Assembly: GCF_001270065.2 (NCBI RefSeq)
Contig: NZ_LFYT02000020.1
Location: 18,595-82,594, forward strand
Length of the DNA stretch: 64,000 nt
Reading direction: 5' to 3'
From: Limnohabitans planktonicus II-D5
GTDB lineage: Bacteria > Pseudomonadota > Gammaproteobacteria > Burkholderiales > Burkholderiaceae_C
Position 1 is the stretch's first letter; the number at the start of each line of letters is the position of its first letter. Of this stretch, positions 35,101 to 43,165 are shown piece after piece. Made by a program: the position numbers and the translations under genes. The notes below the pieces were generated by a model. That model was not told the origin of the DNA. It searched no databases and saw only the letters and a program-made list of their open reading frames with translations.

Positions 35101-35934
35101 TCATAAATAGCCGCGCGCCCAGCCCAGGCCGCGTGAAGTACCGCCCGCCGACGCATCGGCCGGGTTGTACTCGCAGCCAATCCATCCGTCCCAACCGCAT
35201 TCGGCGCTGACTTTGTCAATCGTCTGGAAGATGTGTGTCCAGTTCACCTCGCCCGTGCCCGGCTCGTGGCGGTGCGGCACTTCGGCAATCTGAAAATGCC
35301 CCACCCGACCCGTGGGCAGGTACTGGGCAATCTTGGCGCTCAAGTCACCCTCGACGATCTGGCAATGAAACAGGTCCATCTGCACCTTGACGTTGTCTGC
35401 GCCCACCGCACGCACGATGCGGTGTGCGTGGTCTTGTCGGTTGAGGTGAAAGCCCGGCACGCTGCGGGTGTTGATCGGCTCGATCAGCACATCGCGCCCG
35501 GCCTTGGCGGCTTCGACGGCGGCCCATTGCAAGTTGCTGATGAGTGTGGCGTCGGCCGCTTCAGCTTCTGCGCCTGATGCACGCAAGCCGACCATGGCGT
35601 GGATGCGCGGGCAGTTCAGCGCATCGGCATACACCAAAGCTTGTTCTATACCGACCCTGAACTCGGCTTCGCGCCCGGGCACACTGGCCGTGCCCCGGCT
35701 GCCGCTCTCCCAAGCTTGGGTGAAGCTCGCGCTGTCGGTGCCACCGGGTGGCGTGTTGAACAGCACCTGCTGCAAGCCGTTGGCCTTCAAGCGGGCGACC
35801 AGCTCTTGTGCTGGGAATGCGTAGGGAAACAAGTACTCCACGGCCTTGAAACCGTCTTTGGCCGCGGCTTCAAAGCGGTCCAGAAATGGCAGGTCGGGGT
35901 ACATCATGGAGAGGTTGGCGGCAAAACGGGGCAT
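35101..35934 (-). CDS. otnI: 2-oxo-tetronate isomerase OtnI
   Basis: TIM-barrel sugar isomerase of the hydroxypyruvate isomerase-like family, 277 residues. In the acid-sugar pathways OtnI turns 2-oxo-tetronate into 3-oxo-tetronate. Typical family stretches are RFAANLSMMYPDLPFLDRFE at the N-terminus, LIEPINTRSVPGFHLNRQDHA in the middle (Glu and His metal ligands) and KVQMDLFHCQIVEGDL, then HFQIAEVPHRHEPGTGEVNW near the end. The adjacent otnC, otnK and ltnD genes make OtnI more likely than true hydroxypyruvate isomerase. Confidence 0.88.
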   Translation of the reverse strand: MPRFAANLSMMYPDLPFLDRFEAAAKDGFKAVEYLFPYAFPAQELVARLKANGLQQVLFNTPPGGTDSASFTQAWESGSRGTASVPGREAEFRVGIEQALVYADALNCPRIHAMVGLRASGAEAEAADATLISNLQWAAVEAAKAGRDVLIEPINTRSVPGFHLNRQDHAHRIVRAVGADNVKVQMDLFHCQIVEGDLSAKIAQYLPTGRVGHFQIAEVPHRHEPGTGEVNWTHIFQTIDKVSAECGWDGWIGCEYNPADASAGGTSRGLGWARGYL

Positions 35935-35984
35935 GGGTTTTCTTTCGGTCAGTGTTGATGGTGATGGACGACACGCATGGATTG

Positions 35985-36080
35985 CCGCGCTTGGCTCGCA
36001 ATGACAAAACCAGCGTCATCGCGAGGCGGGAGGCTACACACCGCCACGTCATCGCGAGGTACGAAGCGATCCATGGCAGC
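35985..36080. repeat. CGTCATCGCGAGG-type short repeat pair
   Basis: GCTCGCAATGACAAAACCAG, CGTCATCGCGAGGCGGGAGG and CGTCATCGCGAGGTACGAAG, followed by GATCCATGG. This is the kind of CGTCATTGCGAGG repeat found between genes in many bacteria. It fills the 148-bp gap between otnI and otnC. Confidence 0.5.
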
Positions 36081-36082
36081 GC

Positions 36083-36742
36083 TCACCACTTCGCGCCAAA
36101 GGTCTGGCGCAGTTCCTCCAGTTCGCTGGCGGTCAATGGCGTGGTGTGGGTGGCCAACAGCATGAGCCGCGCGGTTTCTTCGAGTTCTTCGAGCGTGGCC
36201 ATGGCGGCCGCAGGCGTGTCGTGCCACACATTGGGCCCCAGACGCGGCAGCATCACGGCGCGAATGGGTGTGCCTTGCGCGGCATGGCTGCGGATCAGGT
36301 CGGCCACCTCTTGCGCCGCCTGAGTGCTGCCGGGGCGGTGATAGGGCAACAGCGGCACATGGCCGACTTTCATCACAAAGTAGGGGGTGATGGGTGCCAG
36401 CAACTCAGGACCGACGGCGTTCAGGCTGAGCGCCACGCAATGCGTGCTGTGGGTATGGATGACGCAACGTGTGTCCGCATCGGTTTCGCAAGCAGCGGCG
36501 TAAATTTGGCGGTGCAAGGCGATGGTTTTGCTGCCCTTGTCGCCGCTGACTTGTTTGCCCTGCACATCCAGCTTGGCCAGTCGTGCCGGGTCCAGAAAAC
36601 CCAGACAGGCGTCGGTGGGGGTGATCAAAAAGCCGTCATCGAGACGCACGCTGATGTTGCCCGCCGTGGCGTGCACATAGCCCCGCTCAAACAAGCTGCG
36701 GCCCACGCGGCAGATCTCTTCGCGTGCTTGGGATTCATTCAT
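36083..36742 (-). CDS. otnC: 3-oxo-tetronate 4-phosphate decarboxylase OtnC
   Basis: Class II aldolase-fold metalloenzyme, 219 residues, that splits 3-oxo-tetronate 4-phosphate into dihydroxyacetone phosphate and CO2. Phosphate-binding TAGNISVRL (near residue 26), the catalytic Glu/Asp region and the zinc ligands IHTHSTH (HxH near residue 95) are intact, with a third His in the later part (VPLLPYHRPGS). The length and the otnK/ltnD/otnI context distinguish it from fuculose- or ribulose-phosphate aldolases. Confidence 0.9.
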   Translation of the reverse strand: MNESQAREEICRVGRSLFERGYVHATAGNISVRLDDGFLITPTDACLGFLDPARLAKLDVQGKQVSGDKGSKTIALHRQIYAAACETDADTRCVIHTHSTHCVALSLNAVGPELLAPITPYFVMKVGHVPLLPYHRPGSTQAAQEVADLIRSHAAQGTPIRAVMLPRLGPNVWHDTPAAAMATLEELEETARLMLLATHTTPLTASELEELRQTFGAKW

Positions 36743-36769
36743 GCGAGGTCTCCAAAACTCGTTGCAGCA

Positions 36770-37012
36770 TTCAAAAATACGGACTCTTTCAAAATGTCGG
36801 ACTCTTCGAGTGCCGACCTACAAGATAGCCTGCCCTGACATGCCCTGCCCTGACATGCGCACGCGCTACGCTGAAATTGCGTTTGCGTATTGCCTGCATC
36901 ACACCGACGACATCCAACTCTGTGTCACGACCATGTCGGACTCTTCGAGTGCCGACCTACAAGATAGCTTGCCCTGTAGGTCGGTGGTCGAAGACCCCGA
37001 CGTTGGGGAGCG
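36770..37012. repeat. Two partial copies of the dispersed repeat between otnK and otnC
   Basis: ATGTCGGACTCTTCGAGTGC followed by CGACCTACAAGATAG occurs at about 36795-36830 and again at about 36931-36968. The second is followed by CTGTAGGTCGGTGGTCGAAG. These are inner parts of the element family. No gene is seen in this 271-bp gap. Confidence 0.6.
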
Positions 37013-37013
37013 T

Positions 37014-38282
37014 TCAACGCAACACCCCAAAGGCTTTGCTGAAAAAGTCTTCGGTGCCGAAGTTACCTGACTTGAGCGTGATGTGCACACCTGAAGGTGC
37101 ATGGCACCACGGCACACCGGGGTCGATTTGTGGGCCAATTTGCAACTGCGCAACGCCCAGCGCCTGCACACAAGCGCCCGAGGTCTCGCCGCCCGCCACG
37201 ACCAGCTGCTTCACGCCCAAATCGGCCAAGCCACGCGCCACAGCGGCCAGCGCGTGTTCAACCAAAGCGCCCGCCTCGGCCACACCCAACTGCGTCTGCA
37301 CGGCTTTGACGGCCTCGGGCTCGGCGGTGGAATACACCAGCACCGGGCCGTCCTGGAGCAGCGGCGCGGCCCAAGCCAGCACCTGCTGTACAACCGCGTC
37401 GCTTTGGCCGTGCATCAGCGCCGCAGGGTTGATCGCCATCGCGGGGCGGCCGGAAGCTTTGAAGTGCGCCACTTGCGCATTGGTGGCCAAAGAGCAACTG
37501 CCCGAGACCACGGCTTGCCAACCACCAGCCGCTGGCAACTGGCTGGCTTGCAAAGAAGGCTCCAGACCAAAGTTGGCGGGCAGGCCAATCGCCACGCCCG
37601 AACCGGCGGTCACCAGCGGCATGTCCTTCAAGGCAGGCCCCAGAAGATGCAGGTCGTCGTTGCTGGTCGCGTCCACCACGGCCACGCCCACACCTTCGGC
37701 ACGTAGCGCGGCAATCCGTTCGCGGATGGCCGCCGCGCCAAGGACGACGGTTTTGTAGTCGATCAGGCCCACCTTGCGTTTCGTTTGTGCTTGCATCACG
37801 CGCACCAGGTTCGCATCCTGCATGGGCGTTAGAGGGTGGTTTTGCATGCCCGATTCGTTGAGCAGCACATTGCCCGCGAACAGGTAACCTTTGAACACGG
37901 TGCGGCCGTTGTCCGGAAAGGCGGGGGTGGCGATGGTGAAGTCCGTGCCCAGCGCGTCCATCAGCGCTTCGGTCACGGGGCCGATGTTGCCTTCGGGCGT
38001 GCTGTCAAAGGTCGAGCAGTATTTGAAATAAATCTGCTGCGCCCCTTGGGCCTGCAACCACTTCAAGGCGTCGAGCGACTGCGCGATGGCCTCAGCAGCC
38101 GCAATGGTGCGCGACTTGAGCGCCACCACCACCGCATCCACATCGGTGGCCAGTGGCCCAGTGGGCACGCCAATGGTTTGCACCACCCGCATGCCCGAGC
38201 GCACCAGGTTGTTGGCGAGGTCCGTCGCACCGGTGAAGTCGTCGGCGATGCATCCGAGTTTCAAGCAAGCGTTATTCGGCAT
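37014..38282 (-). CDS. otnK: 3-oxo-tetronate kinase OtnK
   Basis: Four-carbon acid sugar kinase (DUF1537 family), 422 residues, phosphorylating 3-oxo-tetronate to 3-oxo-tetronate 4-phosphate. The N-terminal domain begins LGCIADDFTGATDLANNLV, the hallmark of the family, and YFKYCSTFDSTPEGNIGPV follows. The C-terminal nucleotide-binding domain has VVAGGETSGACVQALGV. The second ATG of the pair at 38288/38282 is chosen because AAGGA then lies seven bases upstream. A repeat occupies the gap to ltnD. The family was long annotated as unknown and only recently tied to threonate/erythronate use. Confidence 0.92.
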   Translation of the reverse strand: MPNNACLKLGCIADDFTGATDLANNLVRSGMRVVQTIGVPTGPLATDVDAVVVALKSRTIAAAEAIAQSLDALKWLQAQGAQQIYFKYCSTFDSTPEGNIGPVTEALMDALGTDFTIATPAFPDNGRTVFKGYLFAGNVLLNESGMQNHPLTPMQDANLVRVMQAQTKRKVGLIDYKTVVLGAAAIRERIAALRAEGVGVAVVDATSNDDLHLLGPALKDMPLVTAGSGVAIGLPANFGLEPSLQASQLPAAGGWQAVVSGSCSLATNAQVAHFKASGRPAMAINPAALMHGQSDAVVQQVLAWAAPLLQDGPVLVYSTAEPEAVKAVQTQLGVAEAGALVEHALAAVARGLADLGVKQLVVAGGETSGACVQALGVAQLQIGPQIDPGVPWCHAPSGVHITLKSGNFGTEDFFSKAFGVLR

Positions 38283-38330
38283 GTCCATGTCCTTGGCTAT
38301 TGTTTCAAACGATGGCAAGAGGGGTAGATG

Positions 38331-38397
38331 TGTAGGAGCTTGCCTGCAAGCGATCCCCCGTGGACCGCAAGCCATCGCCAACAGGCTGGCTCCTGCA
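38331..38397. repeat. TGTAGGAGC-type palindromic repeat between ltnD and otnK
   Basis: TGTAGGAGCTTGCCTGCAAG at one end and CAGGCTGGCTCCTGCA at the other, partly inverted. It belongs to the same group as 14322, 24792 and 30794. Confidence 0.6.
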
Positions 38398-38403
38398 AAC
38401 GAA

Positions 38404-39309
38404 TCAAAGTTGAGTTGCGCTTTTGGGCAACTCAATGCCCGGGAAAATCTTGATGACCGCGCTGTCGTCTTCCTTGGCAAAGCCCGCTGTGCTGGCCTGC
38501 ATGAACATCTGGTGCGCGGTGCTCGACAGTGGCAGCGGGAACTTGCTGGCACGCGCCATGTCGAGCACGATGCCCAAATCCTTCACAAAAATGTCCACGG
38601 CCGACAACGGCGTGTAGTCGGCCGCCAACACATGGGCCATGCGGTTTTCAAACATCCAGCTGTTGCCCGCACTGTTCGTGATCACCTCGTACAAAGCGGC
38701 CGGGTCCACACCCTCGCGCAAGCCGAGCGCCATGGCTTCGGCTGCAGCGGCAATGTGCACGCCCGCCAGCAACTGGTTGATGATCTTGACCTTGCTGCCC
38801 GCGCCTGCGCTGTCGCCCAGTTTGTAAACCTTGGCAGCCATGGCGTTCAAGAAGGGCTCGGCCAGCGCATAGGCCTCAGGCTTGCCCGCTGTCATCATGG
38901 TCATCTGGCCGGATGCCGCTTTGGCAGCGCCACCCGAGATGGGCGCGTCCACATAACGCAGACCCATGGCTTCCAAGCGCTCTTCCAAAGCCACCGACCA
39001 GTTGGGGTCCACGGTGGAGCACATCACGAACACGCTGCCCGGCTTCATGCTGGCCGCGCAACCCGGGGTGCTGCCATCGCCAAACAACACGGCTTCGGTC
39101 TGCGCGGCATTGACCACCACCGACACGATCACGTCACACGCCGCGCCCAGCGAGGCCAGCGAGTCGTGCGCGGTGCCGCCCTCTTTGGCAAACGCAGCGG
39201 CCACCTCGCGGCGCACATCAAACACCTGCACGCTGTGCCCGGCGCGGCGCAGCGATGCGGCCATGCCCGAGCCCATGGCCCCCAAACCAATCAAACCGAC
39301 TGTCGTCAT
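38404..39309 (-). CDS. ltnD: L-threonate dehydrogenase LtnD
   Basis: NAD-dependent beta-hydroxyacid dehydrogenase, 301 residues, expected to oxidise L-threonate at C2 to 2-oxo-tetronate. The Rossmann motif GLIGLGAMGSGM is at residues 5-16, the substrate-binding DAPISGGAAKAASGQMTMM around residue 120, and the catalytic lysine in SKVKIINQLLAG near residue 172. Related family members are 3-hydroxyisobutyrate and tartronate semialdehyde dehydrogenases; the otn genes next door favour LtnD. It lies downstream of the Bug protein gene with about 50 bp between. Confidence 0.87.
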   Translation of the reverse strand: MTTVGLIGLGAMGSGMAASLRRAGHSVQVFDVRREVAAAFAKEGGTAHDSLASLGAACDVIVSVVVNAAQTEAVLFGDGSTPGCAASMKPGSVFVMCSTVDPNWSVALEERLEAMGLRYVDAPISGGAAKAASGQMTMMTAGKPEAYALAEPFLNAMAAKVYKLGDSAGAGSKVKIINQLLAGVHIAAAAEAMALGLREGVDPAALYEVITNSAGNSWMFENRMAHVLAADYTPLSAVDIFVKDLGIVLDMARASKFPLPLSSTAHQMFMQASTAGFAKEDDSAVIKIFPGIELPKSATQL

Positions 39310-39359
39310 CTCATCTCTCCCGTGTCAATCGCTGCACCCCGCTTGGCAAAGCGTGGGGG

Positions 39360-40334
39360 TCAATCCAAAGTGATCTTGGCGAAGCTCGCCACTTTTTTCC
39401 ATTGCGCCGTGTCGGCCTGCATGAAGCTGGCCATGCCTTGGGCGTTCACCCAGGTCGGCTCGGCACCGGCTTTCTGCATGGCGGCCTGGACTTCGGGCTG
39501 CTTGGCCACACGCTCCAGCGCTTGTTCCAGCTTTTGCGCAACCGGTGCAGGCAGGCCCGCAGGCGCGGCCACACCAAACCAGGCAAACACCTGATAGCCC
39601 TTCATGCCGGCCTCTTCCATGGTGGGCACATGGGGCAAAGCGCTGCTGCGCTGGGGCGTGGTCACGGCCAGGGCCTTGAGCTTGCCGCCGTTGATCAGGC
39701 CCAGCGCCGAGGGCAGGTTGTCAAACATCATGTTCACTTCGCCCGCCATCAGGCCCGTGAGACCTGCGGCCGCGCCGCGATAAGGGATGTGCGTGACGAA
39801 CGCGCCCGACTGGCTTTTGTACAACTCCGCACTCAGGTGCAGCGAGGTGCCCTGCCCGTTCGAGGCGTAATTGAGCTGGCCCGGCTTGGACTTGGCAAGC
39901 GCCGTGAGTTCGGCCACCGTGTTGATGCCCGAAGCCGGGTTGACCACCAGCACATTGGGCACGCGGCCCAGCAGGGCCACCGGGACAATTTGCTCGGGCT
40001 TGTAAGGCAGTTTGCTGTACAGCGCCGGGCTGATGGTGAGCGGCGGCGAGGCCATGAGCAAGGTGTAGCCATCGGCCGCCGCACGCGCCGCCTCGGCCGC
40101 GCCCAGGTTGCCACCCGCACCGGGCTTGTTGTCAATGACGATGGACTGGCCCAACTCCAGCGCCAGCTTGGGCGCGACCAGACGGGCCATGTTGTCAATC
40201 AGGCCACCGGGCGGAAAAGGCACCACCAGCTTGATGGGGCGGGTGGGCCAGGCTTGGGCCGAAGCGGTGCTGGCCATAAATGGCGAAGCGGCTAGGCATA
40301 CGGCCGCTGCCGCGATCCAGTTTCTGCGTTGCAT
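39360..40334 (-). CDS. Bug/TctC-family periplasmic solute-binding protein
   Basis: Tripartite tricarboxylate transporter substrate-binding protein of the Bug family, 324 residues. A Sec signal peptide spans about residues 1-27 (WIAAAAVCLAASPFMASTASAQA). Family blocks WPTRPIKLVVPFPPGGLIDNMAR, GAGGNLGAAEAARAAADGYT and YNSGGSGTP-like segments (here YASNGQGTSLHL) are present. No TctA or TctB membrane genes are nearby, which is common because Bug genes are hugely amplified in Burkholderiales. As the first gene of the ltnD-otnK-otnC-otnI run, it probably captures threonate or a related acid sugar. Confidence 0.9.
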   Translation of the reverse strand: MQRRNWIAAAAVCLAASPFMASTASAQAWPTRPIKLVVPFPPGGLIDNMARLVAPKLALELGQSIVIDNKPGAGGNLGAAEAARAAADGYTLLMASPPLTISPALYSKLPYKPEQIVPVALLGRVPNVLVVNPASGINTVAELTALAKSKPGQLNYASNGQGTSLHLSAELYKSQSGAFVTHIPYRGAAAGLTGLMAGEVNMMFDNLPSALGLINGGKLKALAVTTPQRSSALPHVPTMEEAGMKGYQVFAWFGVAAPAGLPAPVAQKLEQALERVAKQPEVQAAMQKAGAEPTWVNAQGMASFMQADTAQWKKVASFAKITLD

Positions 40335-40420
40335 GGGGTGTCCTGATTCGAATTGATCAGGTCATCATACAAATTTTGGGTAGGGTTGGCATCAGGGTGA
40401 TCACGGGGGCATGTTCTTTC

Positions 40421-40580
40421 TGCTCCGGCACGCTGAAGTTTGGAATGCGTGAGAAATGTCATCTTGTAGGTCGGCACTCGCAGAGTCCGACATGATGGGT
40501 TTCGGCACAGGCCCATTTCAGGATCTTTGAACGCCGACAACACCCTTGAGCATTGAAATCTTCACAGAGCCTAATCAATA
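40421..40580. repeat. Dispersed inverted-repeat element, full copy before the SDR remnant
   Basis: Starts TGCTCCGGCACGCTGAAGTTTG and ends GAAATCTTCACAGAGCCTAATCAATA. The inside order is as in 33751 and 62164. The recognisable SDR coding sequence begins immediately after it, so the element may mark the break that removed the 5' half of that gene. Confidence 0.7.
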
Positions 40581-41126
40581 CCAAAGCTGACTCGGTTGAT
40601 CAGTCCGTACAGCAAGTATTGAGTAGCTGGGGTGGTTTGCATGTGGCGGTTAACAGCCCCGATATTCCGTCGCCCAAAGCTCAAGTTGCTGGTACCGATC
40701 GGGCAGTCTGGAGCCTGTTCTGGATCTCAATCTGACTGGCATGTTTTATTGCCTGCGCAGTGAAATTCCAGCGATTTTGGCCAGTGGTAGCGGTGACACA
40801 GTGAGCTTGTCGTCGATTCTGGGACTCAACAGCATGGCCGGTCGAGCAGCATATGTTGCCATCCAACATGGTGTTGTGGGCCTGATCAAATAAGCCATCC
40901 TGGACTATGCACGAACAGGGCGGCGCATCCATACGGTTGAACCAGCTTATGTCGATACACCCCTTCTGAAAGATCGCACCGCTGATGAGCGTCAAAGCAT
41001 TGCCCAGATGCATGCAATGGGGAGGATGGCAAGGCCTCAGGAAATCGCGGAGATCGTTGCTTTCTGCCCGAGCATTTTTCATCACTGGGCAAACGTAAGG
41101 GTAAATGGTGGCTCATCAGCACGTTG
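40581..41126 (+). pseudogene. Decayed short-chain dehydrogenase/reductase (5' part missing)
   Basis: Translation in shifting frames gives SDR signatures in the right order. The first is SSWGGLHVAVNSPDI (the NNAG region) in the frame that ends at about 40735. After a frameshift near 40720 come LDLNLTGMFYCLRSEI and GRAAYVAIQHGVVGLIK (the YxxxK motif region with the catalytic Lys changed or lost), with an in-frame TAA around 40891. Then follow GRMARPQEIAEIVAF and VRVNGGSSAR at the C-terminus. The nucleotide-binding glycine-rich start is absent. One frameshift, at least one stop and a truncated 5' end make it non-functional. No intact gene is seen between the Bug gene and the small peptide at 41226. 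Confidence 0.75.
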
Positions 41127-41225
41127 ACCAGCACATGCGCAACATTTTAAAATTTTGAATTGCATGGCATCTTGATCGATTGACCATTACTCAGCCACCT
41201 CCACTTTTACTTGCAGAGATATCCA

Positions 41226-41360
41226 ATGAATGAGCGCAGTGTGATCGTTTCCGAGGAAGTCGATGTCAATCAGGCTGAGCCTGTTAGCCCCTGGTTTACC
41301 TTCGTGATTGCCTGCTTGCTTGTTGCGATTTTTTTTGCACTTTTCATCGCGACTTTTTGA
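41226..41360 (+). CDS. Small single-span membrane peptide, 44 residues
   Basis: Short frame of 44 codons: a charged N-terminus (MNERSVIVSEEVDVNQAEPV) and then one hydrophobic segment from about residue 23 (WFTFVIACLLVAIFFALFIATF) ending at the stop. This is the composition of a genuine tail-anchored small membrane protein rather than a random frame. AGAGAT lies about five bases before the ATG. It stands alone between the SDR remnant and the oppositely oriented tonB operon. No family is recognised. The 259 bp after it, up to tonB, show nothing recognisable. Confidence 0.5.
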   Translation: MNERSVIVSEEVDVNQAEPVSPWFTFVIACLLVAIFFALFIATF

Positions 41361-41619
41361 TGAAATTATCCAAGGTCATCAGAAGATAGACTGCTCCGGA
41401 TCGTGTAGAAACGGTCGGTGGTGATCGACGTTGTTCTGGCTAGAAGCAGTCTTCATCTCTTTCAAAACAAATACCGCTTTGGGTCGGCTACCGACGGCAA
41501 TTCGGCGTGTGGTGGTCCGCTTGCACCCTTAATCACAGTGGTGCCCGAATCGCAAGCCGAATGGCATCGGCCTGCGTCAGGGGCTGCCTGCTGAAACTCA
41601 ACGCAACATTTGCGCTTCA

Positions 41620-42273
41620 TCACTCATTCTTGAAAACGAACTCCTGGGTCGCGGTGATTTCACCGGATTCGGCTGTGCACTTGTATTGCAGCATCGCCGC
41701 TCTGACTGCTGCGTGAAAAACGCTCGGTCCAGACAGAATCGTCACCTCCTTGACAGCACCCTCTTTGATCAGAGCTTGCGCTCTGACGACCCCTTCAGTT
41801 CCATGCTGAATCGCCCTTCGAGGCATTTCCGGTTGAACTTGAGTCGGGCAGGCCACTCTGATATCCGATCGATTGGGGGCCGGCTTGGGTGGCGCCGGTA
41901 ACACTGGCGGGGCAATCACTGGAAGCGTTGGCGGAGGAGTTGAAACTGATTGAACCACCGGTGCAGTCGACGTTGCGGGGGGCGCAACGTCAGGCGGAGG
42001 CACAAACGGAGGCGGTGGCGCTTCGACCCTGGGCACCTCTTGTGGTTTGATTGGCTTCGGCGGTGGTGGTGGAGGCGGCGGTGGAATGATGACTTCCTGG
42101 ATCACGACCGCTTCGAGTGGCTTTTTCAAAGCCACCAGCGCGTTCTTGGCCGTGCCCGAGACGATGGCCCAGCCAATCAAAATGTGCAGTGCAACCACAA
42201 TCGCGATGCCTTTGTAGCGCCGCGAGGGGTCCTTCGGTTTGTAGACCGGATGCAAGCCAGAGCGTGTATTCAT
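41620..42273 (-). CDS. tonB: TonB energy transducer
   Basis: TonB-family protein, 217 residues, that links ExbB/ExbD proton flow to outer-membrane receptors. A single N-terminal membrane helix lies at about residues 20-45 with the His of the SHLH-type motif in VVALHILIGW. A long proline-rich periplasmic spacer (residues about 60-130, including nine prolines in a row) follows. The C-terminal TonB domain has MPRRAIQHGTEGVVRAQALI and a short ending. Two cysteines in the C-terminal domain (VACPTQV and QYKCTAE) are like those of other betaproteobacterial TonBs. Its start overlaps the exbD stop by four bases. Confidence 0.92.
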   Translation of the reverse strand: MNTRSGLHPVYKPKDPSRRYKGIAIVVALHILIGWAIVSGTAKNALVALKKPLEAVVIQEVIIPPPPPPPPPKPIKPQEVPRVEAPPPPFVPPPDVAPPATSTAPVVQSVSTPPPTLPVIAPPVLPAPPKPAPNRSDIRVACPTQVQPEMPRRAIQHGTEGVVRAQALIKEGAVKEVTILSGPSVFHAAVRAAMLQYKCTAESGEITATQEFVFKNE

Positions 42274-42698
42274 TGGACGAACTGCTCACTTCCAATCACG
42301 GCCATCTTTGTCAGTCCCTTTCGTTTGGACGTGGACAGGACATTGGCAAAGACGGCATATTGCGAAGCCTTATTAGGCCGGATATGCACCTCGGGCTGTG
42401 AAACCAATTGACCAATGGAGGCCATTTTGGCTTCCAGTTGCTCTGCGGACACCGCCTGACCTTGCCAATAAACCACACTGTTTTCATCAATGTCGATTTG
42501 GATTTTTTCAGGCTTGATGCTGTTGGTCGGTGGTGTGCCTACTGGCATATCCAGATTGACCGAGTGCAACTGAATCGGAATGGTGATGATCAGCATCACC
42601 AGCAGCACCAGCATCACGTCAATCAATGGCGTCGTGTTGATGTCCATCATCACTTCTGGATCGCCAGCGCCAGAACCGGATCTTATGTTCATGGCCAT
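42270..42698 (-). CDS. exbD: ExbD/TolR-family protein (first copy)
   Basis: ExbD-type proton-channel subunit, 142 residues, with one membrane segment at about residues 24-44 (INTTPLIDVMLVLLVMLIIT, containing the essential Asp of the TPLIDV motif) and a periplasmic domain. An alternative ATG lies at 42692. It is one of two exbD genes in tandem; the gap to the other copy is two bases. Two ExbD proteins with one ExbB is a recurrent layout of TonB systems in Xanthomonas and Burkholderiales. Confidence 0.92.
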   Translation of the reverse strand: MAMNIRSGSGAGDPEVMMDINTTPLIDVMLVLLVMLIITIPIQLHSVNLDMPVGTPPTNSIKPEKIQIDIDENSVVYWQGQAVSAEQLEAKMASIGQLVSQPEVHIRPNKASQYAVFANVLSTSKRKGLTKMAVIGSEQFVQ

Positions 42699-42700
42699 GC

Positions 42701-43132
42701 TTAGCCTCCCAGAGGTGGTGGTTCAGTGATGAAGGCCACTTTGACAATTCCGGCACGCTGGCATGCGTACAAGATCTTGCCAACGCCTTCGTAACGTGAC
42801 GCCATATCACCGCGAATTTGCACTTCGGGCTGTGGGGTGACGGTGGACACTTTCTTCAACTTGTCCACCAGTGCTTCCACGTTGGCCACTTTCTGGTCAT
42901 ACCAGTAGATGCCACCCATGGTGTCCACTGAAATGATGATGTTTTCTGGTTTGGATTGCCGAATCTCCACCCGTTCCTTGGGCAAAGAAACCGGAATGGA
43001 TGTAGTGACCACGGGTATGGTGATCAGAAAGATGATGAGCATGACCAGCATCACGTCCACAAGGGGCGTGGTGTTGATGGTTGAGATCACTGCCCCGTCA
43101 TCTCCGTCTGGACTTCCTACGTTCATCGACAT
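42701..43132 (-). CDS. exbD: ExbD/TolR-family protein (second copy)
   Basis: Second ExbD paralogue, 143 residues, with the membrane segment at about residues 18-42 (INTTPLVDVMLVMLIIFLIT, same essential Asp) and a periplasmic domain that differs clearly from the first copy. It is located between exbB and the first exbD in the same direction, so the transcript order is exbB-exbD-exbD-tonB. Confidence 0.92.
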   Translation of the reverse strand: MSMNVGSPDGDDGAVISTINTTPLVDVMLVMLIIFLITIPVVTTSIPVSLPKERVEIRQSKPENIIISVDTMGGIYWYDQKVANVEALVDKLKKVSTVTPQPEVQIRGDMASRYEGVGKILYACQRAGIVKVAFITEPPPLGG

Positions 43133-43165
43133 AGCGCCACCCTTTTGCGTACGGTATGCAATGAA

